Shown in pieces: positions 27,444-36,180 of a stretch of DNA of 64,000 bases. The position numbers and the translations under genes are program-made. Every line of letters starts with the position of its first letter. Positions within the stretch are counted from its first letter, which is position 1. The stretch is from an uncultured Acidobacteriota bacterium (GTDB lineage Bacteria; Acidobacteriota; Terriglobia; Bryobacterales; Bryobacteraceae): assembly GCA_902826605.1 (NCBI GenBank), contig CADEFM010000015.1, positions 81,123 through 145,122 of the forward strand. The letters are read 5' to 3'. The notes under the pieces are model-generated. The model made no database searches, was not told the DNA's origin, and saw only the letters and a program-made list of their open reading frames with translations.

Positions 27444-28451
27444 CTAAGCCATCGCGGCAATTACTGCTTCAGTAAACTGGCTGGTCGACGCCTTGCCGCC
27501 CACGTCTCCGGTGACGTGCTTATTTTCGGCATAGACTCGTTCGATGGCCGCCTGCAAGCGCGCCGCAGCAGCGTGCTCTTTCAAGTGGATCAACATCAGT
27601 GCGGCGGACATCATCATGGCCGTGGGATTCGCAAGGCCCTTACCAGCGATATCGGGCGCGGAACCGTGGACGGCTTCGAATACGGCGTGATAATCGCCCA
27701 TGTTCGCGCCCGGCACGATGCCGAGGCCGCCCACCAAGCCCGCCGCGAGGTCCGACACGATATCGCCATAGAGATTGGGCAGCAGCAGCACGTCGAAGGT
27801 TTCGGGGCGGACGACCAATTGCATGGCGGCGTTGTCCACGATCAGTTCGTTGTATTGAATGGCGGGAAAGCGCGCGGCGACTTCCCGGCAGCAGCGCAGG
27901 AACAGGCCGTCCGACAGCTTCATGATATTGGCCTTGTGAATGGCCGTGACCTTCTTGCGCCCGGTGGATGCCGCGAATTGAAACGCGTACTCGGCGATGC
28001 GGATGGAAGCGGTGCGCGTGATCACCTTCAGCGCGGTCACCACGTCCTTGACCACTTCATGCTCCAGCCCGGAGTACAAATCTTCGGTGTTCTCACGAAA
28101 GATCACCATATCGATTTTCAAGTCTTGAAAGCGGGTGGCGACACCGGGCAGGGAGTGCACGGGGCGTACGTTGGCGTACAGGTCCAACTTCTTGCGCAGA
28201 GCCACGTTGACGCTGGAAAATCCGCCGCCAATGGGCGTGGTGACAGGACCTTTCAAGCCTACACGCGTGCGCTCCAGGCTATCTACAACGCTTTGCGGCA
28301 GCGATTCGCCCGTCTTGAAAATTAGATCGGCATTCAGCTCCGAAATTTCCCACTCGATCTTTACACCGGTAGCATCCACGGCGCGGCGCGCGGCGCTGGA
28401 CACTTCGGGTCCAATACCGTCGCCTGGTATCAACGTTACAAGGTGGGACAT
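27444..28451 (-). CDS. NAD-dependent isocitrate dehydrogenase (isocitrate/isopropylmalate dehydrogenase family)
   Basis: A 335-aa decarboxylating dehydrogenase. TLIPGDGIGPEV is the family start. RENTEDLYSGLEHEV with the nearby Lys/Tyr region is characteristic of the homo-isocitrate/NAD-isocitrate branch rather than LeuB. NLYGDIVSDLAAGLVGGLG carries the metal-binding aspartates, and HGSAPDIAGKGLANPTAM the cofactor loop. It most likely converts isocitrate to 2-oxoglutarate in the TCA cycle. 3-Isopropylmalate or homoisocitrate dehydrogenase cannot be fully excluded, but no leucine genes are nearby. Confidence 0.82.
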   Translation of the reverse strand: MSHLVTLIPGDGIGPEVSSAARRAVDATGVKIEWEISELNADLIFKTGESLPQSVVDSLERTRVGLKGPVTTPIGGGFSSVNVALRKKLDLYANVRPVHSLPGVATRFQDLKIDMVIFRENTEDLYSGLEHEVVKDVVTALKVITRTASIRIAEYAFQFAASTGRKKVTAIHKANIMKLSDGLFLRCCREVAARFPAIQYNELIVDNAAMQLVVRPETFDVLLLPNLYGDIVSDLAAGLVGGLGIVPGANMGDYHAVFEAVHGSAPDIAGKGLANPTAMMMSAALMLIHLKEHAAAARLQAAIERVYAENKHVTGDVGGKASTSQFTEAVIAAMA

Positions 28452-28517
28452 TACATTCCAGTGTAACGGGCGAGGTTAGATTCAACGCGAAGGCTCGCCG
28501 ACGGGGGCCGCAGCGGG

Positions 28518-29186
28518 TTAGGCTTCGACCAACTTCTTGCGTATGGCGTAGCGAATGAGTTCGCTGCGGTCGTGCAGATCCAGCTTCCGCATCAAGTTAA
28601 CTTTATGAGCGTCCACTGTTTTTACACTCAGATTGAGCCGAGTGGCGATGTCCTTCAAGGACTGGCCTTCGGCCAGGAAGACCAGAATTTCGCGCTCCCG
28701 ATCACTGAGCAATTCATAGCCGCCCTTGAAATCCGCAGGCTGCGCCATGTACTGACGAATCAGACCAGTGAGTACTCGAGGACTCATATACTGCTGCCCC
28801 CGGTGTACCGCCTGGATGGCGTAGACCAATTGCAGGGGCGGCGAGTCTTTGAGCACGTATCCGGCTGCGCCGGAATCCAAGCAACGGGCAACCATGTCCT
28901 CGTCGTCATAAACCGTCAAGATGAGGACTTTGATGTCAGGGCGGCTTTTCTTGATGCGGCGCACCGCATCAAAGCCTTTAAGCACCGGCATGGAAACATC
29001 CATCAAGACCACATCCGGATAGAGGCGGATAGCCTGCTCCACTCCTTCTTTTCCATCAGCAGCCTCACCCACAACCTCGATGTCGGGTTGCGAATTCAAT
29101 ATGGTCTTGACGCCTTCACGGAAGAGCGCATGGTCATCGCACACCAGTACCCGAATGCGCTTAGCGGAGGGTGGCGGCTGCATCAT
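28518..29186 (-). CDS. NarL/FixJ-type response regulator
   Basis: A 222-aa DNA-binding regulator. The receiver domain has acidic residues in LVCDDHALFREG, the phospho-acceptor Asp in VVLMDVSMP (about residue 60) and the switch Lys region after LILTVYDDED. The C-terminal LuxR-type helix-turn-helix (LSDREREILVFLAEGQSLKDIATRLNLSVKTVDAH) covers about 155-215. The start overlaps the stop of the histidine kinase gene (ATGA), so the pair works as one two-component system. Target genes are not indicated. Confidence 0.92.
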   Translation of the reverse strand: MMQPPPSAKRIRVLVCDDHALFREGVKTILNSQPDIEVVGEAADGKEGVEQAIRLYPDVVLMDVSMPVLKGFDAVRRIKKSRPDIKVLILTVYDDEDMVARCLDSGAAGYVLKDSPPLQLVYAIQAVHRGQQYMSPRVLTGLIRQYMAQPADFKGGYELLSDREREILVFLAEGQSLKDIATRLNLSVKTVDAHKVNLMRKLDLHDRSELIRYAIRKKLVEA

Positions 29187-30337
29187 TTCGCGCCCCCCGG
29201 GAGCGGCAGATCCACCTCGATCCGGGTGCCCCTGTTCTTACTGAAAGCATTGTTGGGTCTGGATTGAATGTGAATCCTGCCCCCTAGCACTTCCACTCTC
29301 TCACGCATAGCCGTCAGGCCAAAGGAGCGTCGCCCAGGTCTGGCAGTGGTATCGAACCCAATCCCGTCGTCTTCTATCACCATTACTAATACAGCATCTT
29401 TCATGGAACCCAGCGATACTTTGACGTTCTTGGCGAACGCGTGTTTCAGTACGTTAGACAGCGCACCCTGCAACAATCGGTACATCGCAACTTGATGGCT
29501 CATGGGTATGTCGTCGGGAACGTAGCCTTCTCTAAGAGTTAGAGGGATTTTCGTTCTCGCGGAAAACTGTGTGGTGTAGGTTCGTACGGCGGGCAAGAAC
29601 CCTAAGTCGTCAAAAACGGCGGGTCCCAGATCAAGCACCAATCTTCGTACGGAGTCGATGGCATGGGAAACCAGGGAGATCGCCTCAGCCAGCCGTGGCC
29701 GGATGCCTGAGAACTCTTTGCCGTTTGTATCCAACGCTATCATCTCAAGATATAGTTTGATCAAGATCAAATCATGGCCGACTTCGTCATGCAAGTCTCG
29801 CGAGAGGCGTTGGCGCTCTTCTTCGTAGACCTTTGTGACATAGGCGGAAGCCCCATGGCGCTGATCCTCAGCGTCCGATAAATCGGCTTTCGTAGGGGCG
29901 GGCTTTCCGGCCGCCTCATTGGCTGCGTAACCCGAGACCACTAATACGACCACCAGCGCGTGAAGCCGGGATAACGCGAGCTTCGACGCTTCGCCCTTGG
30001 ATTCAGAGCTTCCCAAGTACAGCACCCCAATTTCAAACAGGCGATTCAGCGCTGCTACCGCGCGGTCCAGTTTCACGCCGCGCTGCGCGAGTTTTCCGCC
30101 ATACTCCTGGATTCGCTCTTGGAAAACCGTATAGGAGCATTTGCGCACTTGTTTCGCCAGCACCTTAAGATCCAGCGGTCCTTCCGCGATAAGGCCTTCG
30201 TCTTTTAACGCTAACCCCACCAGTTCCTGGCGCCACTGGGCCAGTATCTCGGCGGAACTTGCAGCGAGCGTTTCCAGCGCGTCCGCAGCGCGAGCTTGAA
30301 TGGTGGAATGAAGTCTGCGCTGTGAAATCACTGGCAT
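29183..30337 (-). CDS. Cytosolic sensor histidine kinase (HisKA_3 type)
   Basis: A 384-aa partner of the NarL-type regulator. Residues 1 to about 115 are helical and resemble the RsbR/RsbRD N-terminal sensor module. The dimerisation/phosphoacceptor helix is RQRLSRDLHDEVGHDL (His about 187). The ATPase domain follows, with DDGIGFD and GLTAMRERV. The N-box reads LLQGALSNVLKHA, with Gly where Glu is more usual. No clear transmembrane segment is visible, only a modest hydrophobic stretch (LVVVLVVSGYAA) near 130. The start is ATG 30337; a TTG at 30340 is the alternative. Confidence 0.87.
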   Translation of the reverse strand: MPVISQRRLHSTIQARAADALETLAASSAEILAQWRQELVGLALKDEGLIAEGPLDLKVLAKQVRKCSYTVFQERIQEYGGKLAQRGVKLDRAVAALNRLFEIGVLYLGSSESKGEASKLALSRLHALVVVLVVSGYAANEAAGKPAPTKADLSDAEDQRHGASAYVTKVYEEERQRLSRDLHDEVGHDLILIKLYLEMIALDTNGKEFSGIRPRLAEAISLVSHAIDSVRRLVLDLGPAVFDDLGFLPAVRTYTTQFSARTKIPLTLREGYVPDDIPMSHQVAMYRLLQGALSNVLKHAFAKNVKVSLGSMKDAVLVMVIEDDGIGFDTTARPGRRSFGLTAMRERVEVLGGRIHIQSRPNNAFSKNRGTRIEVDLPLPGGAK

Positions 30338-30601
30338 CAAAGAGGCTTGTCAGGTGACGATTCTCACGGCACTCCACAAAATCCGTGCAACTTCCATGCC
30401 AGTCGAGTGTTGGCACGCTTTTTCGCGGTAAGCTTCACAGGAAGAAACGCGAGTGCCACCATTCAACGATGCCGTTTCCACTTTAGGTCCACATTCGCGC
30501 CGGTTCCAATAGTCGCCGGATGATGACAAGTCTCCCGCCTTCCAATAGATACGTGGATAGATCAAGCAACGTGTTACCTTGGTGCTACTTTTACATTTCT
30601 A

Positions 30602-30853
30602 ATGGCGGACTCGGAAAAATTCCTTGCGGCGGACAGCAAAAACGAGTACGGACGCCGCATTCGGCAATTTGATCTCTCTATTTTTCCGAGCTACCTGTTT
30701 TGCCGCGTAGATACGACCGTACAACGCTCGATCTTAACTGCTGGACGGTGGAAAATCAGGTGGCAACATTGGCCGAAGCAACACCACACGGGTTTTGCTC
30801 GTTCAGCCGGTTTGATCAAGCGTACATCAAGACCGGGCGACGCAAGCCTTTGA
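30602..30853 (+). pseudogene. Probable remnant of a NusG/UpxY-like transcription antiterminator
   Basis: An 83-codon open frame whose middle part, RRIRQFDLSIFPSYLFCRVDTTVQ, closely resembles the core of the NusG N-terminal domain in UpxY/LoaP-type antiterminators (xxLPLFPGYxFxR). The part before it is too short, and the part after SILTA no longer looks like NusG. The KOW domain is missing. It reads as an internally deleted and frameshifted relic. Such genes usually head polysaccharide operons; none follows here. The reading frame could still be translated as a short protein. Confidence 0.4.
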
Positions 30854-30866
30854 GGGGGCAAATGAA

Positions 30867-30897
30867 ATGGGGCCGTGCAGCAAGCTGCCGGCCCCAT
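30867..30897 (-). terminator. Hairpin downstream of the OmpA-family gene
   Basis: An inverted repeat with nine-base outer arms (ATGGGGCCG / CGGCCCCAT) and five-base inner arms (GCAGC / GCTGC) around an AA loop, with one bulged T. It starts 26 bases after the stop of the minus-strand OmpA gene. The tail on the minus strand is only moderately T-rich, so this is a probable rather than a textbook terminator. Confidence 0.65.
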
Positions 30898-30922
30898 CCT
30901 CCGAAAGCCAGTTTCCGCCCGA

Positions 30923-32632
30923 TTAGCGGGCGGCCACCGGGATAATGCCAATCTCCGTGCCAATCACTTCGCCGGAGATCACCAGTTCGACGCGCCGGTT
31001 CTGTTGCCGGCCCTCCGCAGTATCATTGGACGCTACGGGCTGGGTTTTGCCCAGTCCTTTTGTGGTGACCGAACTCCCCGCCATCCCTTGCTGTGTCAGA
31101 TAGTCGCGTACCGAAGCGCCGCGCTGCTCGGAAAGAGTCTGATTGTATTCATCTCCCCCAACGCTATCCGTGTGCCCTTCCACATCCAGTTTCAAGCCCG
31201 GATGACCAGACACGATACCGGCCACCTTGGCCAGCTTCTCGCGAGCCATTGGCCGCAATGTAAACTTGGCGGTGTCGAAAAGGACATCCGACAAATTCAC
31301 GATCAGCCCCCGAGCGGTATCGCGAGTCTGCAGAATTACATTGAACTGTTTCAGCAGCTGGGCTCGTAACTCCGCCTTTTCCGTCTCAAGCTGAGCCTTC
31401 TGTTTGGCGGCACTATCGAGGTCGGCTTGATTTGCCGCTCTCTGTGCTTCATTTGCCGCTCTCTGCGCTTCGTTTTCGCGCTTCAGGCGATCCGCCTCGG
31501 CTCCAGCGGCGGCTAACCGCGAATCGCTTTCGAGCTTCAGACGGTCTGCCTCGTTCTTGGCATCCATCGTGCGGGCTTGATTTTCCAGTCTCACGCGTTC
31601 GGCTTCGGTGAGCGCGGTGGCCGTCTGCAAATCCTTCTCTCGCCGCAAGCGGTCAGCTTCGGCCTGCGCCCGAACGCGCGCTGCGTCGGCTTCGCGGGTG
31701 ACGCGATCGGTCTCCGACTGTGCGGCTGCGCGTCCGGCATCGGCGCGGGCCTCGCGATCCACGGATTGCTGCCGCTCCAGAGCCAGAGCGTCTTCTTCCT
31801 GGCGTTTCACGGCAATGGCGCGCGCATCTTCCGCTGTCTGGACTGCCTGACGCGCAGTCATGGTGACAGGCTTCGAGCCTGCATTGCGTGCCTGATAGGC
31901 TTCTGCCTGGGCCAAGATCTGCTCAGCCTTTTGAAAGGTTTCGGTTGCGAAGCGGTCCGCGCCGACGGCGCGTGCAATCTGAACTGCGTTGCGAGCTTCG
32001 TAGAGCTCCAGCGGCTGTTTCCGATCCATCTTTAGTGCGAGCGGATTCGAAAGACGTTGATACTGGCCACGTTGCAGCAGTTCATACTTAGCATCGACCT
32101 CTTCGACCTTTCCCCGCGTATCCGCGCGGACGACGTTCTCCATGACGATGAGGTCGCTCGGGCGGGTTACCGAGAAATACGGTTCGGCGGTAACCACCAG
32201 GCCGAATACCTGCAATTCCGTGGTCACGTTCAGTTTGCCTTCCGTTCCGTTCAGCAGGATCTCGCCCAGATTGGACGTACGGCCTTCCGGAGTGATGGCC
32301 CACAGAACGTACGTCAAGTATTCAGAGCCAAGTTTATTGGCCGGCTGCAGTTCATCGAACTCCACTTCGATTTCGATATAGCCCTGCTTGCTTTCCACCT
32401 TGGCCTCGCCGTGCGAGCCCGGAAGAAGTTCGGTGCCGCGGAAATCAATTTTCGTGGCTCCGCTGCGGTGCTGGTAGTTGATAGCCTTCGCGGTCCGTTC
32501 AGTGACGGTCACGCGATAGATAGGAGTAAGGCCGGCGGCGGCCCGGTTCTGATTCTCGGTGCTTTCCTGCGCCGGAGTCTGGGCCGCCAGAACTCCGCAT
32601 CCAATGAGGAGGGCGATGGTGATTTGTTTCAT
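30923..32632 (-). CDS. OmpA-family outer-membrane/peptidoglycan-binding protein
   Basis: A 569-aa exported protein with signal peptide MKQITIALLIGCGVLAAQ. The N-terminal 180 residues form a beta-rich domain. Residues about 240-440 are a long charged coiled coil rich in Ala, Glu and Arg (AERVRLENQARTMDAKNEADRLKLE). The C-terminal OmpA/MotB domain (about 450-555) holds the peptidoglycan motif EGHTDSVGGDEYNQTLSEQR. It should link the cell wall to the outer membrane or periplasm. A 21-bp direct repeat in the coil encodes EAQRAAN twice. It is followed by a hairpin terminator and preceded by the SYLF gene on the same strand. Confidence 0.85.
   Translation of the reverse strand: MKQITIALLIGCGVLAAQTPAQESTENQNRAAAGLTPIYRVTVTERTAKAINYQHRSGATKIDFRGTELLPGSHGEAKVESKQGYIEIEVEFDELQPANKLGSEYLTYVLWAITPEGRTSNLGEILLNGTEGKLNVTTELQVFGLVVTAEPYFSVTRPSDLIVMENVVRADTRGKVEEVDAKYELLQRGQYQRLSNPLALKMDRKQPLELYEARNAVQIARAVGADRFATETFQKAEQILAQAEAYQARNAGSKPVTMTARQAVQTAEDARAIAVKRQEEDALALERQQSVDREARADAGRAAAQSETDRVTREADAARVRAQAEADRLRREKDLQTATALTEAERVRLENQARTMDAKNEADRLKLESDSRLAAAGAEADRLKRENEAQRAANEAQRAANQADLDSAAKQKAQLETEKAELRAQLLKQFNVILQTRDTARGLIVNLSDVLFDTAKFTLRPMAREKLAKVAGIVSGHPGLKLDVEGHTDSVGGDEYNQTLSEQRGASVRDYLTQQGMAGSSVTTKGLGKTQPVASNDTAEGRQQNRRVELVISGEVIGTEIGIIPVAAR
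31431..31472. repeat. Two tandem copies of a 21-bp unit inside the OmpA-family gene
   Basis: Bases 31431-31451 and 31452-31472 are near-identical and in frame (TTTGCCGCTCTCTG then T/C GCTTC A/G). They encode the doubled EAQRAAN heptad on the minus strand. It is a recent duplication that lengthens the coiled coil by one heptad. Confidence 0.8.
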
Positions 32633-32663
32633 GTGTTTTGTCTCAACGATTCTTCCTGACGAT

Positions 32664-33353
32664 CTAGCGGCTTGAAGTGCGTCTCTCTTCTCGCGGCGAG
32701 TAACGGTTCAATTGAGCAAGCAACCCCGCGGCCGCCTTCGGTGCACGCACGCCCGCCATCACGATTTTCCTGTTCTCGAGTCTCTTGCCGTAGAGTTCCT
32801 GGTTATCGTCCAGGTCCTGCCGTAAAGTGGCGCCTTGCAGAGCCACACCGGCGAACAACCCCTGCGAACGCGACCACGAAAGGATTTCAGCGTGCATCTG
32901 CGCGTCTGTCTGCGCCGTTGCCGTACGTCCTACGGGGCCAGCGGCGACCGAACCTTCCGCGCCCAGTGTGAATTTGCTCGAAAGCAGTTTGTCCGCGCCT
33001 CGTTGATTCATCACCAGCATGATCAAATCGGTGGAAGAGCCGCCGATTTGAAAGCCGACGCTGCCGCCTTCGATACGAACCGTGCCGGGCGCGGACCATC
33101 CCGCTCTGCCCTTGGCCCTGCAGGAAATGTATCCTTTCCCGTACTTGCCACCGACGATGAAGGCGCCCGTCTTAAGGCCGGGCACGATCACGATGCAGTT
33201 CGCGTGCTCCAGCATCTCCTGCGGGATGCCCTTATCCGGAGCTGCCATGACATCGCGCAGAACCGCAGCGGCCTCGTCCAGCCGCTCAGCAGGTTCGTTG
33301 TCCTTTGCTAAGAGGGGAATAAGGGCCGCGGCTACTAAAAGAAGAAATTTCAT
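32664..33353 (-). CDS. SYLF-domain lipid-binding protein (Ysc84-like)
   Basis: A 229-aa exported protein with signal peptide MKFLLLVAAALIPLLA. The SYLF domain covers about 25-215, with the features CIVIVPGLKTGAFIVGGKYGKGYISCR, GGSVGFQIGGSSTDLIMLVMN and the LGAEGSVAAGPVGR segment. The family binds phosphoinositides in eukaryotes; in bacteria it is secreted and its role is unclear. It lies 31 bases upstream of the OmpA gene on the same strand, so co-transcription is likely. Confidence 0.85.
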   Translation of the reverse strand: MKFLLLVAAALIPLLAKDNEPAERLDEAAAVLRDVMAAPDKGIPQEMLEHANCIVIVPGLKTGAFIVGGKYGKGYISCRAKGRAGWSAPGTVRIEGGSVGFQIGGSSTDLIMLVMNQRGADKLLSSKFTLGAEGSVAAGPVGRTATAQTDAQMHAEILSWSRSQGLFAGVALQGATLRQDLDDNQELYGKRLENRKIVMAGVRAPKAAAGLLAQLNRYSPREERRTSSR

Positions 33354-33502
33354 CCAACACCTATTTCTGCCGTGCGATTGATCACGACGCGCATGTTAGG
33401 GCACGCGGCACACCGATTGCAGAATTCGTTGCACCGGCTGGGCAGAACGGACTTCTTTGATCTGGATTCAACTAGAACGTGGACGAAATTCTAACCGCCC
33501 GA

Positions 33503-33525
33503 GGTCAGCTGACCGCCAGCGGTCA
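33503..33525. promoter_or_regulatory. Overlapping palindromes upstream of the SYLF gene
   Basis: GGTCAGCTGACC (33503-33514) is a perfect 12-bp palindrome. It overlaps a second inverted repeat, TGACCGC-CA-GCGGTCA (33510-33525). They lie between the DksA-like stop (33557) and the SYLF start (33353), both minus-strand genes. Either an operator for the SYLF-OmpA unit or a transcription end for the DksA-like gene would fit. Confidence 0.4.
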
Positions 33526-33556
33526 AATTATTGGCACGAGACTTACGCGCGAGAGA

Positions 33557-33940
33557 TCAAGCAGCATCCACGAGCAGGGGTTCGATCATATCATCGGGGG
33601 TTTCGCCATCGCGGTCGGCGCGTTCCTGACACGCAATACATCGGGCTGCCCATGGCACTGCGACCAGCCGCTTCGCGCGGATGTCTTCTTCGCAATCCAG
33701 GCAGACTCCAAAGATGCCCGTTTGGATCCGATGCAGCGCGGACCGCGTTTCCCGCAGAAAATTGGACTCCCGGGCCAGGGTTTCGAGCGCCAGCTCACGC
33801 TCGACGGCGTGCTGGATTTGATCGAGTGCGTCGGCACTGGTTTCAATGGTGGCGGCCTCACGGTTGCGGATGAGTCCTTCCAATTCGGACTGGCGCGCTA
33901 GCAGGATCTTCTTGAATTTTCTTGTCTCAAGCTCTGTCAT
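33557..33940 (-). CDS. TraR/DksA-family zinc-finger protein
   Basis: A 127-aa protein with an N-terminal coiled coil (about 5-70) and a C-terminal DksA-type zinc finger, Cys80, Cys83, Cys101 and Cys104 (CLDC ... CIAC). DksA-like proteins enter the RNA polymerase secondary channel and modulate initiation, often with ppGpp. At this length it is a short DksA-like paralogue, not certainly the main DksA. The start is ATG 33940. It lies 32 bases downstream of the phospholipase-like gene on the same strand. Confidence 0.85.
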   Translation of the reverse strand: MTELETRKFKKILLARQSELEGLIRNREAATIETSADALDQIQHAVERELALETLARESNFLRETRSALHRIQTGIFGVCLDCEEDIRAKRLVAVPWAARCIACQERADRDGETPDDMIEPLLVDAA

Positions 33941-33972
33941 GATGGCTTTCTATGTTTGTGACGGGACGAATT

Positions 33973-35283
33973 TCATGGCGCAACCCCGCTCGGCTGCAAC
34001 TGCTCTAATTCAGCACGCTGTTGTAGCAGCTTGATCCATTCGGCGCTGGCCTTTTTCGCCATTGGCGCGGAGGGCGGCTTCCGGTCTTTGTAGTAGCCCA
34101 GGAGATCCGTGCGGAGGGCTGAGGGAATTCCCACGAATTTCCGGTCCGCGAGTTTTTCCAGCAGCTTGTCATAAGCCAGGTCGGCTCCCAGGTACTGTCC
34201 GGCCAAGGTCTGCGTTCCGACGTCGAAATTCTCGTTTCGCAGTTGCAGCCGACTATCGGATGCATCCGACAGCAGGGTCTTGTAACTCTCAACAGTGGCA
34301 TTGAAGCTGGCCATGAACATTTTTTCAACTTCCGGAGTGGGTGCGCGAAATTTTAGCGACCTGAACGGGCCGAACTTAGGAATAATACGTAATACCCATG
34401 CCAACAGACGCGTCCGGATCCCTGGGCGATGATACTCCGTTCCCCATTCTTTTTCGTAGCTGGCACGAGAGAGATTGAAAAGAAATTTGCTCTTCGTCAC
34501 GCCCGGGATTTCTTTGATTAACGTGTCGCTCTTCAGTTGCCATGCCACTCGCGTCATACCCGGGATAACGGAACTGACGCTGTATCGGAACGAACCCAAC
34601 GCCAAGTCCAAATTTCCAAATACGTCCTTCATCTCTAAGCCATAGGTGCCCAGAAACGCCCGCTGCAAGACCGGTTTGGAGATCTCGAAGCCGATGAAAT
34701 CCCTGTACCGGTCCGGCGCGTATCGCCCTTGAGCCACCTGCAGCACGTCGAAGCCGAACTCCGTGCGGACGTGCGAAAGAGGATGGTCCCAATAAGTAAC
34801 AATTGCCCCATACCTGCTGCGGAGTTCGGGATAAAGCATCGGCACCGCGGGATTCGTTGCAATTCTGTGACCGCTGTTGTCGGCTGCATAATGCGCGAGA
34901 GCGCCAAGCGCGAAGGCGTATTCATTCAGATCCTGCGATTCGCGTATCAGCGCTGCGACAAAATCGCCGCTACGAACATAGTGGGTCAAATCGCTGAAGA
35001 ACCTGCTGCTGAACGGATAGTAACCCATGTCTTGCAGGATGCAGCCGCCATAAACGTACGCGTGTGCTTGCTTTAAATCCTCCGCGCTTGCCATCGGAAA
35101 TCGCTTCAGGAGCATTTTCTGAAGAGAGGCGTCCCATACGGAGTCGACGATGGCTTCGTGGGTGAGCACTGAATAACCATAGGAAACAGAATATGAAAGA
35201 AACAGCAATGCAATCAGTCCCGTCACGGCGTGAATGGTCAACTTGGGGCGCGGCCGGCCGGAGCGGATGAAGGGGAGCGGCAT
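33973..35283 (-). CDS. Zinc-dependent phospholipase C-like protein
   Basis: A 436-aa membrane-anchored or exported protein with a hydrophobic segment at about 18-38 (AVTGLIALLFLSYSVSYGYS). The mature N-terminus has LTHEAIVDSVWD and the conserved histidine-rich layout of zinc-dependent phospholipase C/S1-P1-like folds: YVYGGCILQDMGYYP, FALGALAHYAADNSGH and the DHPLSHVRTE segment. These can supply the metal ligands. Family members in acidobacteria are uncharacterised. It abuts the LolA-like gene upstream, with stop and start adjacent. Confidence 0.75.
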   Translation of the reverse strand: MPLPFIRSGRPRPKLTIHAVTGLIALLFLSYSVSYGYSVLTHEAIVDSVWDASLQKMLLKRFPMASAEDLKQAHAYVYGGCILQDMGYYPFSSRFFSDLTHYVRSGDFVAALIRESQDLNEYAFALGALAHYAADNSGHRIATNPAVPMLYPELRSRYGAIVTYWDHPLSHVRTEFGFDVLQVAQGRYAPDRYRDFIGFEISKPVLQRAFLGTYGLEMKDVFGNLDLALGSFRYSVSSVIPGMTRVAWQLKSDTLIKEIPGVTKSKFLFNLSRASYEKEWGTEYHRPGIRTRLLAWVLRIIPKFGPFRSLKFRAPTPEVEKMFMASFNATVESYKTLLSDASDSRLQLRNENFDVGTQTLAGQYLGADLAYDKLLEKLADRKFVGIPSALRTDLLGYYKDRKPPSAPMAKKASAEWIKLLQQRAELEQLQPSGVAP

Positions 35284-36039
35284 TTACCGGATGGGCTGCA
35301 AATGGCTTTCCGACTTAGCGACGAGATCGTTCATTTTATATTCCAGATCGCGCGATACCATGACATGGCGTCCTACAAACCGCACATCGGCAGTCGACTC
35401 AGAACTGGTCTGGAGCCACATGCCGCTCACATCGCCGTACACCAATACGATGCTGGAGGCCCGAAACCACCATGAAGGCGCTTTGCCGGGCTCACCCTCC
35501 GTGCGGCGAAGCTGGAAGGTGGTTGCGTCCACCCAGATCTGACCGCGCAGCAGAGTTTTATCCTTGCGCCTCGGAAGCATCTCCAATACCAGGCAGCGTT
35601 GGCCGGCCAGTTCTTCTTCGCGCAGCACGCGAAAATCATAGTTGGCGGCGGTTAGATCGGTTGCCCCGTAGTTCTCCACAATGGCGGTTTCATGCTCCAG
35701 CATTTGGCGAACGATCCTCTCCCCCAGCCGCATGCCTTCCGCGCGCTGAATCGCGAACCGTTTGAGATTGGGAGGAACAAAACTGACATCGGCGATGACC
35801 TCGGACCGCGGAGTCTGTCCTTCTTTTCCGGCTTCCGTGCCGCGCGCGGCGGCGAATAACTTGTAATTTCGCGTGACTCTGTAAGGACGTAGGTGTGTTC
35901 GGTTTTCCGCACGGGCGGCCGCCATGCGGCTGAGAATGGTTTCTATCGGTAGAACGGCATTCGCATCGTAAGCGACTGCTGGGCCGATTCCGGCGAGTAC
36001 CAACAGAATCAACCGCGATATGGTTTTCGGGACGCCCAT
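35284..36039 (-). CDS. Secreted LolA/MucB-like outer-membrane lipoprotein-sorting-type protein
   Basis: A 251-aa exported protein with signal peptide ISRLILLVLAGIGPAVAYD. The body is beta-rich, and the C-terminal half (GQIWVDATTFQLRRTEGEP ... SSIVLVYGDVSGMWLQTSSE) has the strand pattern of the LolA/LppX/RseB half-barrel that binds lipid. The start is ATG 36039; a longer frame adds residues that do not look coding. It is directly followed by the phospholipase-like gene, suggesting a joint envelope-lipid function. Confidence 0.65.
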   Translation of the reverse strand: MGVPKTISRLILLVLAGIGPAVAYDANAVLPIETILSRMAAARAENRTHLRPYRVTRNYKLFAAARGTEAGKEGQTPRSEVIADVSFVPPNLKRFAIQRAEGMRLGERIVRQMLEHETAIVENYGATDLTAANYDFRVLREEELAGQRCLVLEMLPRRKDKTLLRGQIWVDATTFQLRRTEGEPGKAPSWWFRASSIVLVYGDVSGMWLQTSSESTADVRFVGRHVMVSRDLEYKMNDLVAKSESHLQPIR

Positions 36040-36180
36040 GTGTTGCACTGCACGCACGTCGGTATTCCCTTCCGCGGTCCGGTGCCCGATTGGGCCTCCC
36101 GGTTCTCTCACTCTCAAGCCGGCCGCTCCTTCGATTCTTACACGGCCGTGCCTTGAGTGTTAGGGAGTGCGGGAAATACG

